Assembly (NCBI GenBank): GCA_964019425.1
Contig: OZ025786.1
Location: forward strand, 1,178,001-1,242,000
Source of the DNA: Flectonema sp. DT1601
Taxonomy: Eukaryota > Euglenozoa > Diplonemea > Diplonemida > Diplonemidae
DNA length: 64,000 nt
Direction: 5' to 3'
This document shows, one piece after another, positions 21,538 through 31,347 of the stretch (position 1 is the first letter of the stretch; every line of letters starts with the position of its first letter). The notes beneath the pieces were generated by a model that did not search any database, had not been told where the DNA came from, and saw only the letters and a program-made list of their open reading frames with translations. The position numbers and the translations under genes are program-made.

Positions 21538-23019
21538 TCAATTAATTAATATGTACATTATGAATGAAATAATCACAACTAAAACCGGCATCGCATACAC
21601 CCCCAAATTTACCTTTTTTTTATATATTTTCCTGGGTGGTGGTGGACCCCATTTCGTACGAAGTTCAGCATTGCGGATAATCTTTGAACTGTCTGGGGCA
21701 GGTGCAACTTCAGGAGGAGCGAAATGGCTCCATGGCTGAAGAGGTGGAGGAGGTTTTGCTGGAGCCAATCCAAGTGTAACATAAGACGCATGAGTTTGCC
21801 TCTTTATAAAATCACTGAGATCCGAAACTGGTAGCATAGCACCCTCATCTCCAATCTTTAAATGTGTAACTTTGCATCCAATGAATAAGTCGAGACCCCA
21901 CTTCTTGCTGGGACCATCCTCATCAACAGATTCCAATATAAAAGTATCCTCGTTAATCTCACATGCGATATTCTCATGACCAAGTTTCCTAACGATTGTT
22001 GTGAATCGTTTCATTCCCTCGTACACTTCAGTAAGTTTTTCATATGTCGCTGGTTGTGGTGAAAGTTCCAAGGATTTCATAAGAGAGGATCTCGCTTCTT
22101 CCCAAAGTGTTGGTTTTTCTAAAAGAGGAAGCTCATCTTCTCGTAGCCATGGTTTACGTTCACGTATCCTATCAATTAAACTAATTAGTCTCACACTGGA
22201 GTATCCAATTCGATACCAAGCCTTGGCATTTGATGTGTCCATTTGAATTGATCGACGAGCATCATTTAAAGCATCAGCAGTCATACGAACTCTATATCCA
22301 TCCCACTTGTCAATACCTCCGGGTTGGCTAGTTGTTTTGTCTTTGAATGCTTTTTCTTTTCCTTCAGATATTTTCAACTCACACAGAGATCTGTTTGAAA
22401 AGACCGATGCCAACAGTTTTTGTAAAGGTTCTGATTGCTGTAAAATAACAGCGCACCTTGCCATTCGATACTCAAGAGAGGCGTCGTCTAAATAAACTCC
22501 TCCCTGTTCGTGTGATGTTCCCATTTCAGACATTGGATCACATGGATCTTCACCTTGTTGTGCCATCTGAGTTGGGTCTATTGCCGTCATTCCATCAGGC
22601 ATGTTCATATCTGCCGATTTCGCTTTCATCTTTTCCCGTTCTTTATCTTGTTTCATTGCGTCTTCTTGCATCTTTTTAATCTCTTCCGGGTCTTTAGGTT
22701 TAGGTATCCTTGGATCACGTTCCCCCGTCAACAGTACAATACACGACGTATACTGTCCAATTGCCTCTGTGTACTTCCCTCCTGCGAATGCCTTGTTGCC
22801 GAGCTCTTTGAAAGTGGTTACTAACTCTTCGGTTGACTTTAGCATTTGTTGTACTTCCTGTTGATGTTTTTTTTTTTGTGTTTTACTTTTGTTAGTTGTA
22901 GCCGAAGGGGATAACTTCAATGATATTTAAAACTGAATAAGGTGAATAGAAAGAAAAAGAGAACATACCTCCTCTTCATCATCTTGAACGATTTTGTCAA
23001 ACTTAGTGTAGTCAACCAT
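21538..23019 (-). CDS. Tail-anchored TPR and PDZ-like protein, two exons
   Basis: Exon 1 (22969-23019) encodes MVDYTKFDKIVQDDEEE; exon 2 (21538-22857) encodes the rest, about 456 residues in all. TPR-type helices begin with LVTTFKELGNKAFAGGKYTEAI and continue after a Met/Lys/Asp-rich insertion at NRSLCELKIS and NAKAWYRIGYSSVRL. Residues about 320-395 (FILESVDEDGPSKKWGLDLFIGC) look like a PDZ-type domain. A Pro-rich stretch and a single C-terminal hydrophobic helix (VYAMPVLVVIISFIMYILI) make it a tail-anchored protein facing the cytosol, possibly a chaperone receptor on the outer mitochondrial or ER membrane. The start has an acceptor 12 nt upstream. The 111-nt intron has CTAAC about 35 nt before its AG, a good branch-point match. 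Confidence 0.8.
22858..22968 (-). other. Cis intron of the TPR/PDZ-like gene, 111 nt
   Basis: Donor GAG|GTATGTTCTC, branch-like ACTAAC, acceptor CATCAACAG|GAAGTACAAC. Phase 0. Exon 2 has no ATG near its 5' end, which is what led to the upstream exon. Confidence 0.75.
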
Positions 23020-23922
23020 ATTATATGTGTGCTGCTCAATGAATGAATTGGGAAAAAGTATGTGTTGGTGAGAATAGAATTCCAAACCCGAACGAGGCTT
23101 TACGCAAGGGTTCCAGACTGTTGTAGCTCTTACAATAGTTATCGGTTGTATTCACCAGGCCCTGTCGGGTAGACACACATATTACACTTAGATTGCGCAA
23201 TAGGTGCCCAAAAATCGCGCACCAATGAAAATTTCGACCTGACCCAGATTCGAACCGGTGCAAGACGGTGTCATTGAAAATAAAAATCTGCAACTGAAGA
23301 ATTAGCTGATCTGGAAAAAACAAGAAAACGAACAGAATCGCTGCTAATGCGAAAACCTGAAAAGGCGCATTACGAGTTTGATAAGGTGTAAATGATGGAA
23401 AAAATAACGGGAAAAAAAAAGAGAAAAAAGTGAAAGGCGGAAACCCGTGGCCCGAAGCAGCATTCGAGTTGCCGATTCAAACAAAACAATAGGCACATAA
23501 ATAAAACGCGTTGATTATTCGGAAGAAAGTGAACTTTTCCCTTCCACATTTCTTAAGGAAAGGGTCGAAGTTTACTTTCTACGCAAAACATGATTTTTCT
23601 CATCTCTCCAGAAAAAGTGATTCCTACTTTTCGTGCTGTAAGAAGTAACGGCGTCTGGCAGCTTTTCAAAAAAGTACTTTCAGTCACTCCGAGTTAAGTC
23701 TCTTTATTACGCAGTTTCCAAGATAAGAAAATGTCTGCGTTGCTGTTGTTGCTACAACGGAATGCCACTAATGAACGAAAGGAACACTAATAGAGAAAGA
23801 AAGAAGCATTGTTTCCAATGCGTTGCAAATCGACAGGCTCAAAAAAAGAAAAAATAATAATAATAAAATAACGATCTAACTAATGCCGTAAGAGAGGGAT
23901 CTTAATACAAGGTAGTTGAGTG
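23020..23922. other. Intergenic region of near-balanced composition
   Basis: Less AT-rich than other gaps. A minus-strand frame at 23036-23323 has no start signal and no recognisable domain. A segment at 23241-23275 resembles a tRNA T-arm but lacks a matching acceptor stem. No gene assigned. Confidence 0.45.
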
Positions 23923-25164
23923 TCAATCTTGAGGTGTCGCTGAGACTCCTCCTCCAGGGGTGATTCGCGTTTGCGCCTCAACCGATTTAACAATTCTCAG
24001 TATCTGAGGTTTACTTGGATTGTCTACTATGGATCTGACATCTTCATATCGAGAACTTCCTAAGTTCATACTTGGACAGGAAGTATCCTTAAAAGATGAA
24101 TAACAGCTCAACGTGGAATCGAACTTGGAGATATTTAAGATGTCTCGGAAGGTGGGACTATCAGATCTCAGATTACGACGTGCCCAATCCCTAGTGATTC
24201 GATCAACGTTACATCTTCTGTTTGATGCTCGTTCTTCCAGTTCTGATACTGAAGTTGTGTATTTCATCTGACACAGAACTGGTTGTGATTTCTGCACCGC
24301 ATCAGTCTTAACGTCGTATGTTACTTCAGGCGATTGCTCTTTAATCATTTTCGTTTTTATGTAACCAGGCACCACTTCTCTCGAGCATGTCAGAGCCATG
24401 TTTGGACCTCGAATCCGGGTCCCCTTTCGTTTCTTAGCCGCCCTCGGTGTAGGCTGCTGAAGAGGAGTGAGAGGAGCAGTGATCCCTTTGAGTTTTTTGT
24501 TCTTTGCCGACGCAGGTTTTTCTCTAAAAATTTGAGGCATATACTGATCAGAATCATCAGTAGAAGAAGCAAGTACTCTCGCCACAATAGCTTGTTGGAT
24601 AGGAGAACCGTCAGATTTCTTTTTCAGACCAGGAGTCGAACTGGATCGGCGAAGCCATGTCATTTTCTGACTGCGGCGACTTGTGGTTTTAGTGAAGTCT
24701 GGAACTAGTTTTTTTGTATCTTTGACAACGTCGGCGAAGTCAAGTGGGCTGTTATAGTCTGGGGTGACACAATTCTTTGTGACACCCTGAAGAGGAGAAC
24801 TTCTACCCGACGTCAGAATCGCAAACCGAGACCCACGCCTGAACCTACTGCAATATTCAACAGACGGCTCTAATGTTAGAAAATGATGATCAGTGGTGAC
24901 TACTTTTCGTGTTGGTCTTCGCAAACCATCAATACCCCCCGTCATCACCGGAGATGGGCAATGCGGCTGAGCTGATCTGCCATTATAATACTTCCCTGGA
25001 CTGAATCCCTGCACTTTGTAACGATGTAACACGGATGCATTGTATGTCGGTGAAGGATCAAAATTCATCGCCATATCACCCGATCTACCAGTGCTCTTAG
25101 CAAATCGTAAAATGTGTTTTGCTTCATCCCAACCAGAGTCATCAAGGAACCGTAAGTGAGGCAT
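23923..25164 (-). CDS. Conserved-looking basic protein of unknown function
   Basis: 413 residues, single exon, rich in Arg, Ser, Thr and Pro, with no hydrophobic segment or signal peptide. Short motifs such as VQGFSPGKYYNGR and VMTGGIDGLRRPTRK recall the aromatic/Pro/Gly-rich linear motifs of axonemal microtubule inner proteins, but this is only a resemblance. The middle (about 150-240) is very basic. The ATG at 25164 follows TATCACAACAG with a 17-nt leader. The upstream intergenic space is filled by the inverted-repeat transposon at 25212-25982. I do not recognise a family. Confidence 0.75.
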   Translation of the reverse strand: MPHLRFLDDSGWDEAKHILRFAKSTGRSGDMAMNFDPSPTYNASVLHRYKVQGFSPGKYYNGRSAQPHCPSPVMTGGIDGLRRPTRKVVTTDHHFLTLEPSVEYCSRFRRGSRFAILTSGRSSPLQGVTKNCVTPDYNSPLDFADVVKDTKKLVPDFTKTTSRRSQKMTWLRRSSSTPGLKKKSDGSPIQQAIVARVLASSTDDSDQYMPQIFREKPASAKNKKLKGITAPLTPLQQPTPRAAKKRKGTRIRGPNMALTCSREVVPGYIKTKMIKEQSPEVTYDVKTDAVQKSQPVLCQMKYTTSVSELEERASNRRCNVDRITRDWARRNLRSDSPTFRDILNISKFDSTLSCYSSFKDTSCPSMNLGSSRYEDVRSIVDNPSKPQILRIVKSVEAQTRITPGGGVSATPQD

Positions 25165-25211
25165 TGCTTGACTTCAGTCAACTGTTGTGATAGGAAAGAA
25201 TTAGTTAATAA

Positions 25212-25982
25212 CATAGATGGAAGTGCCCTCCAAATTTGGAGGGCGCCTGGTGAAAATCAGCCACAAAAATTTGTAGGGCCAAAATAGGGCCATTGTAGGG
25301 CCAAAATAGGGCCAAAATAGGGCGCTGGAGGGCGCGTAGGGCGCTTTTTTAATTAAATTTAATATAATGCCGAGCTCATTTTGACACACCCCTGCCCTCA
25401 GCGAGGGTCGAATCGCATCTTATTTGACTTTTCTCCGGTTCGCCTGATCAAATGCGTCTCTGGGATATCAGTTTACTTGCCACCAGTAAACTTCTTTTTT
25501 TTTCTCACAAGGTACCGTGAAGACCGGCCTATTAACAGGTTAGCAAGAACGCACTCTCCCTCCTCGAATCCCTCTATATTCGACTCGGTGCATTCTGCGG
25601 GCTAATCAGCTCCTTGTAGGTCTGGGATGCATCGTCCACTGAACTGAGTTTCAGCTTCAGGGATTGCAGCAGGCTCCGGAAGCTCTCAAGGAGTAGCCCA
25701 TTGTTTTTGCCATTGTTGACCTCCGAACCATGACCTGGAGGTCTCGGGTTCGAACCCCGTGACACCCTTTTTTCTCTTTTTCGAAAGACTGCCAAGCATG
25801 TCAAAATTTTTTTTTTGCTTCTGCGTCAAAATACTTGTGCGTCAGTGTAAGTCCCCGTCAATTTAGCTGTCTTATAGTAATAAAAAAGGAAAAAAAAAGC
25901 GCCCTCCAAAATAATATTTATATTAAAAGCGCCCTACAAGCGCCCTACACGCCCTCCAAATTGTAGGGCACTTCCATCTATG
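25212..25982. mobile_element. 771-bp non-autonomous inverted-repeat DNA transposon (MITE/foldback-like)
   Basis: The ends are inverted copies: CATAGATGGAAGTGCCCTCC at the left and the complement, with one mismatch in the first 20 positions, at the right. It is flanked by the perfect 6-bp direct repeat TAATAA (25206-25211 and 25983-25988), the likely target duplication. Inside each end the inverted repeat continues as many copies of TAGGGC(C/G) and GGAGGGCGC over about 80-140 bp, giving foldback character. The centre codes for no transposase; near 25730-25770 it has a T-arm-like GGGTTCGAACCCC followed by a T-run, as in a tRNA-derived segment. The family is not identified. Confidence 0.8.
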
Positions 25983-26076
25983 TAATAATTAATTATAATA
26001 AATTATTATACTTTTTTTTAGAATAAAAAAAAAAACGAAGTGTAAGTGAATAATAATTAAAAAAAAAAAAGAAAAA

Positions 26077-29000
26077 TTATGAAACAGGAGAACCTCCATT
26101 ATACGATTCCCTTTCTCCAGTGACGACAGGATTATTTTCTAAATACGAACGCAGCATTTGAGCTGCAGGAGTGTCTTTTGCTTTTTCAGTTGCGGAAATC
26201 ATAGCAGCGTAGTCAGTTGAAAGTTTTTCATGGTACGGAATACCAGCATACGTTAAGGTATCTCCAGTGATCTGCCGAAGTTTAGCACATGTCTTATCAA
26301 GTTCAGACCCCAGTGATAGTATCTTCCGACACGTATTCATCATCACACTTGGGTTGTTAATTATTGAAGGATCAGCTCCCATATTCTGAATAAGTTTTTG
26401 TAGTATATTTTCACGTGTAAACAACGTCACTTGAGCTGCTTTCCACAATTTTAACCTGATTTTGAGTTCCCTAACTCCACATTGAGATCCATACTTGCTA
26501 GTTAGGACGTGTTTTTGAGCAAACGTCATTTTTAAACTTGCCAATACGCTGTCGATTTCAGAAAGATATTTCGATAATTGGACGTCATCAGCAGTGTTTG
26601 AATTATCGTTATCGTCACTAGATGACGACTGGAGGAGGGTATTTAGGTTTACCTCTTCAATATTATTGAGGTCTTGTTGTAATGATGTTGTTGGATCTTC
26701 ATTTTGAAATGAATTCGACCAAAGGTTCGATGCTCTCAAGATATCAACTGCTTTCTTTTTTAAACAAGGTCGGTATTTTCTTATTAGAATATCTTGAATA
26801 ACCGCGTTGTGTTCTCGATCTCTTTGCTGTTGATTTTTAATATTTCGTTGTTGTTGTAATTCTGATGAACTCAACGACGATAAATCCTCACTCGTAAACA
26901 TGTAATGTAGACGACCTTCCTCTTCTAAGACTCTCGGTTGAGATGAAATAAACTCTACATCATTGACGAATCGTTCTTGGATACACCGCGGTGATATTCT
27001 AAGGTATCCATGCACTACTGCTATCAATTCATTATAAAGTAATGCTCGCTGTCTCATTCTACTCTCTTTTTCACCAACAATAACAGACATATTAACATTA
27101 TCAGCTGATTGCTGGAGTACCTGATTCGATGATTGTTCAAGTTGAGTAGTGTCGTTCTTCTTTATCCAATAGCCGTTAATCATTTGAACCCATCCTCCTT
27201 CAATTGATATTATGTTTAATAAACAACCTTTTTTATAAGGTGATTTTATTAAGGATGCCTTTGCTGATCCCGGAGTTACCATTCCGCTGTCTTTCTTACA
27301 TGAAAAAGCATTAGTTAGATCAACAGAAACAGTGAAAAGTAAAAAATTTGGAACGACCGCGCCGTTGTAAACACTGGTGGTAGGGACACGTTGGTCTTGA
27401 TGATGGACTTCGTGTTTGGGTTCGTTTTTGTAAGTGCTGTCGTTAAGTTCACTTTCTGACTCGTCATGGTCAGATGAGTGACTGTCAATGGTTGCTTGTA
27501 GCCTATCACTCATAAGTAACTTACTTATAATGTCAGCTGCAGCACCATTTGGAGGTTTCTTCCCACGGATATCACTTAACCCTTCCGCTGAAGGTACAAA
27601 TCCATATCGCTCCATAAAAGCTCTTATTGTATCATTTATGCAAGATACATTCTCATGTTGCACAGCTTTCGATAAATAAATTGCCAATTCTCGTTTTTTA
27701 TTCGCAATCTCTAATGCTCGATTGGCTTCTTTCTTAGCAATACCAGTGTCAGAACCGACATCGGTTTCGATTTTTGATTTTTTCCATCGGTTCATCAGAG
27801 ATGTTGTCCTCTCCCGGACTTTAATCCGCAAAGTGCAGTAATATTTAACTAACTGTGTAAGGTGGAATTCTGACTGTGGTGTGAAAGGTTCAGAAATACC
27901 CAACTCAAGAGTAAACAACACTTCTACTCCTTTTGACCAGGTTCTAAGAACCGAAAGTCGGTGTTCAGTTAGCATTTCAAGAAACTTTGCAGCTGCCGCT
28001 TTCTTTTTTTGACATCTACTTTTTGAATGAATAGCTGCCGTAGTTGCTATCTCTGAATCAGTTGTATCAGATATCGCAGGTAGTAAGGATTTCAAAGATT
28101 GAATTAATAGGTTTCGTGTAACTCTGACGTAGGACATCTGATTGCCGCGACCCTTTTTTCGAAGAGTTATTTCCTTACAGAGAAATGTGATCGTAGTTTC
28201 CAATAACTTCAACACTTCTCTTTGAATCGATAATGTCTCAAGTGACGATGTATACCCTCCTGATTCATCTTTCGAATCTGGAAACTCTGTTTGAGTACGT
28301 TGAGGTTCATCATCACTGCTGTCTTCTTCAGCATTCTCAGATATCGGATTCTGAACTGATTGGTGAGTCTTTAAATTACTATGCACCGCATGTTTTTGAG
28401 CATATAACTCCTGTTCATTATCATACTTAAACAGTCTCCTCAGTTCATTACCTGAAGGATTATCTAAAGACTGATTGCTAAAGATTGCACGTTGTGGAGA
28501 ATATGTTGGGTGTTTGGGGGATTGGTGTTGCTCAGTTTCTTTTTCACTGCTTTTAACAAGATCTGGGTCAATGATCTCTACCAGTGAAGGAGAGTAAAGC
28601 ATACTCTCAACTGATAAGAAAACAGCGTTACGCTCCCATTGTTGTACTCCAGGGACTAATGGAGGAGTGATGTCTGAATCTCTTCTAACTGTTCCAGGTT
28701 GTTGTTCATGAACTTTTGCTGCTCCACTCATCCATGCTCTGGGTTCTGTGTATCTTCCAACTATATCTGTTGCTCGTGATTGACCGTCCAACTGTTTCGC
28801 ACGTTTTCTTTGCCTTTGACTGATGTTTGCGTACGATCTGTGTTCCCACTGTTTTTGCAACCATTCAGCAGCTGTAAACTCTATATTATGAGTTGTCGGC
28901 TCACTCTTCTTACCCAATCGCGATTTTGGAGCTCTCGCTTCTTCCTTTTTAGCATCTGCTTGCTCTGTAAAGAATGAAACAACTTCAGCCTGAGGTTTGT

Positions 29001-29556
29001 TATTACGATTATCCCCAGTCGGGTGTATTACTGGTAGAGTCCTGAGTTCTGGTTGTGCTGGTGATGGGGATTTCTTTTCTGACTTTTCACCTTTTTTAGT
29101 AGAGGTGATGCCTTTCTTCAGACACGTTGTCCTGCAGCGGCGTTTTCGCTCTTCTTCGTTGTCGTGTAACTCGTTGACCCCGCTAACATATCGTTTATTC
29201 AGTTCTGTCTCTAGCCTTCCAGCGATAGATGTATCAGTGACTGGTCTCTGAACTTCATCTTTTGTAGTTTGGTTAAATGAAGAGCTCTCTTTTTCACGAA
29301 GAGCATGTTCCTTATTTAGAGTCTGCATTCGTATCTTGCCCACAGCTGTAAGAAGCATATTCTCAGCTCTAATTGTATTCACATCCGTATCGAATATCCC
29401 ACGGTTTACTAATTCTGTTCGTTTTTTCTTATACTTCGCTGTTAGGATTCGTTTTTCTTTTTCGAAACTCTCTGTTGCAGTCTGCATTCGCTGCATCATA
29501 CCAACCTTTCCGGGTTTCTCTTCAGACTGTTTGTAATCGTCATTATCAGTGATCAT
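26077..29556 (-). CDS. Large charged coiled-coil-type protein of unknown function
   Basis: 1159 residues, single exon, starting at MITDNDDYKQSEE. Residues 1-170 are highly charged and probably coiled coil (EKEKRILTAKYKKKRTELV). Residues 170-520 are low-complexity, rich in Lys, Ser and Gln. The middle (about 530-760) is predicted helical, and a compact hydrophobic stretch near 850-900 (GCLLNIISIEGGWVQMINGYW) may be an SH3-like or small beta domain. The C-terminal third is helical with acidic Ser/Asp runs. No catalytic motif or membrane segment seen. The frame runs 37 codons further upstream to 29667, but the ATG at 29556 lies 8 nt after TTCTTTTATAG, so I prefer it. A structural role, for example flagellar or cytoskeletal, is a guess. 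Confidence 0.75.
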   Translation of the reverse strand: MITDNDDYKQSEEKPGKVGMMQRMQTATESFEKEKRILTAKYKKKRTELVNRGIFDTDVNTIRAENMLLTAVGKIRMQTLNKEHALREKESSSFNQTTKDEVQRPVTDTSIAGRLETELNKRYVSGVNELHDNEEERKRRCRTTCLKKGITSTKKGEKSEKKSPSPAQPELRTLPVIHPTGDNRNNKPQAEVVSFFTEQADAKKEEARAPKSRLGKKSEPTTHNIEFTAAEWLQKQWEHRSYANISQRQRKRAKQLDGQSRATDIVGRYTEPRAWMSGAAKVHEQQPGTVRRDSDITPPLVPGVQQWERNAVFLSVESMLYSPSLVEIIDPDLVKSSEKETEQHQSPKHPTYSPQRAIFSNQSLDNPSGNELRRLFKYDNEQELYAQKHAVHSNLKTHQSVQNPISENAEEDSSDDEPQRTQTEFPDSKDESGGYTSSLETLSIQREVLKLLETTITFLCKEITLRKKGRGNQMSYVRVTRNLLIQSLKSLLPAISDTTDSEIATTAAIHSKSRCQKKKAAAAKFLEMLTEHRLSVLRTWSKGVEVLFTLELGISEPFTPQSEFHLTQLVKYYCTLRIKVRERTTSLMNRWKKSKIETDVGSDTGIAKKEANRALEIANKKRELAIYLSKAVQHENVSCINDTIRAFMERYGFVPSAEGLSDIRGKKPPNGAAADIISKLLMSDRLQATIDSHSSDHDESESELNDSTYKNEPKHEVHHQDQRVPTTSVYNGAVVPNFLLFTVSVDLTNAFSCKKDSGMVTPGSAKASLIKSPYKKGCLLNIISIEGGWVQMINGYWIKKNDTTQLEQSSNQVLQQSADNVNMSVIVGEKESRMRQRALLYNELIAVVHGYLRISPRCIQERFVNDVEFISSQPRVLEEEGRLHYMFTSEDLSSLSSSELQQQRNIKNQQQRDREHNAVIQDILIRKYRPCLKKKAVDILRASNLWSNSFQNEDPTTSLQQDLNNIEEVNLNTLLQSSSSDDNDNSNTADDVQLSKYLSEIDSVLASLKMTFAQKHVLTSKYGSQCGVRELKIRLKLWKAAQVTLFTRENILQKLIQNMGADPSIINNPSVMMNTCRKILSLGSELDKTCAKLRQITGDTLTYAGIPYHEKLSTDYAAMISATEKAKDTPAAQMLRSYLENNPVVTGERESYNGGSPVS

Positions 29557-29852
29557 TCTGAAGACTATAAAAGAATTAAATATTAAATACGAGGAAGGGA
29601 AATGACTTTTAATAAAACGATTTACGAGAAGGTGCACCTCGTTGTTAATTAAACCACCGGAAGTCATCGTATCTCCCTAACCAGCAAAAGCCGTCAGAAA
29701 GTATTCAAGAATTTGAGGCATGCTTCCTCTCCCTTGCCATTCATCTTGTGACTGATATATTTTTCTCAAGATTGACACCAAAAAAGAGACAATAGTGACG
29801 AAACAAAAAATATAAGATGCGATAAAAAATAAAAAACGCAAAATTTTGGCAA

Positions 29853-29934
29853 GGCGAGATGGCCGAGCGGTCTAAGGCGCTACGTTCAGATCGTAGTCTC
29901 TTCGGGGGCGTGGGTTCAAACCCCACTCTCGTCA
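29853..29934 (+). tRNA. tRNA-Leu (anticodon CAG)
   Basis: Complete type II cloverleaf of 82 nt: acceptor GGCGAGA/TCTCGTC with one G-U pair and discriminator A; D-arm with TGGCCGAGCGG (A box); anticodon arm CTACG-TTCAGAT-CGTAG; variable arm containing TTCG; T-arm GTGGG-TTCAAAC-CCCAC (B box GGTTCAAACCC). CCA is not encoded. TTTT at 29936-29939 is a Pol III terminator. No intron. It lies on the plus strand, opposite the flanking protein genes, between the 1159-residue protein and the methyltransferase. Confidence 0.95.
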
Positions 29935-30156
29935 GTTTTACCCAAGGTCTGTCCATCCCGAAGCTGCCATGTACCTGCAATGGTAAAATAACAGTGAGAA
30001 GGCAATTTCAGTGCAAATTGGTTGCTGTAAACGGCATGCAAGAGCTGGATTAAGTGGCATTTTTTTCTGCTTAGAGAGAAAGTAATTAGAAGACATGGTA
30101 AATGTAGTAAATTAGGCGGAATAAACTGCATCGCCCGCTGATAAACAAAAAAGCAA

Positions 30157-31140
30157 TCATGCCAACTTGCCCACTTCAACAACATAAACAGCATGTGTAC
30201 CCCGATCTTCTTCTTCAACTCTGGCGATTTTGAGAGGGGGGATTTTGAGAGTCCCCTCCTTTCGCTGTACTTCCATCTCATCGATTAGTGGTGGTAACCC
30301 TCCCTTTGAGATCCAATCTTTGAAATGACAGTTGTGATCAGTTGTCCATTCCATAAATGAATTTCTGGCCTGACTGAGATTTGAAAACCCTGACGCAGAT
30401 GGAGTGAAATCAAGAATGATTAGAGTTCCACCTTGTGTTTTGAGTGACGTATTTTCAAGACAAGAAAATCTACGATTCTGATCGAGTTCATGAAGGCACA
30501 TCGAAATAACACAATGTGTAAAAGGACCTTCAAGTGAATCCTTCAAGTCGAAAACATCCATATTTATCGCAGTCAAATTCTGATAACCAAGATTCTTAAA
30601 CCTAACTTTATTAAATTCTTGTATTGCAGAGTCACTGTCAATAGTTGTGACAGTACCGTTATTCTCACCAACTTCAATGGCAACCATCTTTGAAAGCTCA
30701 CCGTTGCCAGTACCAACGTCAAGTACCCTTGCATCTTTAACCTGATAAAGCTGCTCACATACAGCAAATCTTGTTAGGACAGTTGCTCTGCCATCATCGT
30801 GTAAGAAATACCAAACTGGAAGTATTGTGAAACTTATAATGGAGAACACTCTTACAACAGAAACTAACCAGCTGCGTAGACCACCTCCCCTTGAGCGATG
30901 ACCATTCCAAATTTGATGGATCCAACTTGCCATTCCTACCTTCTGTACTTTTCTAATCCTATCCATCAGTCCCTTTGAAGCTAACGTCTCACCCGTTGCA
31001 CCAAGTTTTATAGCTGCGTTTACAGTTGGGGATGTTGACTGATATGAACGTGGTCTTTTTAACTCTTCCTTCTTTAAAGCTTTCATACGATCTCGCCTGC
31101 TGGTGCAATACCCACATCTAGATGTGACTCTCCTCAGCAT
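30157..31140 (-). CDS. Class I SAM-dependent methyltransferase with N-terminal membrane anchor
   Basis: 327 residues. Motif I is VLDVGTGNGELS near 139-150, the acidic residue after strand 2 is in TTIDSD, and motif IV-like CVISMCLHELD and post-motif GGTLIILDFTP follow in order, as in the Methyltransf_11/25 families. The catalytic fold is complete. Residues 1-25 are basic and could be a mitochondrial presequence; one hydrophobic helix (VVRVFSIISFTILPVWYFL, about 94-113) precedes the domain, so the enzyme is membrane-anchored. The substrate is unknown; a lipid or quinone-like small molecule would fit the anchor. Start at 31140 has an acceptor (ATATCACAACAG) 14 nt upstream. Confidence 0.85.
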   Translation of the reverse strand: MLRRVTSRCGYCTSRRDRMKALKKEELKRPRSYQSTSPTVNAAIKLGATGETLASKGLMDRIRKVQKVGMASWIHQIWNGHRSRGGGLRSWLVSVVRVFSIISFTILPVWYFLHDDGRATVLTRFAVCEQLYQVKDARVLDVGTGNGELSKMVAIEVGENNGTVTTIDSDSAIQEFNKVRFKNLGYQNLTAINMDVFDLKDSLEGPFTHCVISMCLHELDQNRRFSCLENTSLKTQGGTLIILDFTPSASGFSNLSQARNSFMEWTTDHNCHFKDWISKGGLPPLIDEMEVQRKEGTLKIPPLKIARVEEEDRGTHAVYVVEVGKLA

Positions 31141-31347
31141 TATTATTTACTCTCCTGTTGTGATATTTCTTATAAATTACGATGTCTTGATGGAAATTTT
31201 TTCTCTTCTTCGACAGATGTGGTAGTACCTGGAAAACCTGCAGTTTATCTTCTTAGCGCGCACTCATGTAACACAAGGATCGCTTCCGAGGGTTTTGCTC
31301 TCTGCCATACCTGCCTCTCCCTCACTAAAAAAAATATTTCAAAGGAG

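Noticed and set aside
23241-23275. tRNA on the minus strand (GGTTCGAATC)
   Set aside because: A T-arm-like hairpin is present, but no matching acceptor stem, anticodon arm or D-arm can be drawn.
23036-23323. 95-codon minus-strand frame upstream of the TPR gene
   Set aside because: No ATG with a good context and no recognisable sequence; it overlaps the leader of the TPR gene.
25690-25775. Functional tRNA inside the inverted-repeat element
   Set aside because: The 3' half looks like a T-arm with GACACCC, but the 5' acceptor partner GGGTGTC is missing; kept only as a tRNA-like segment.
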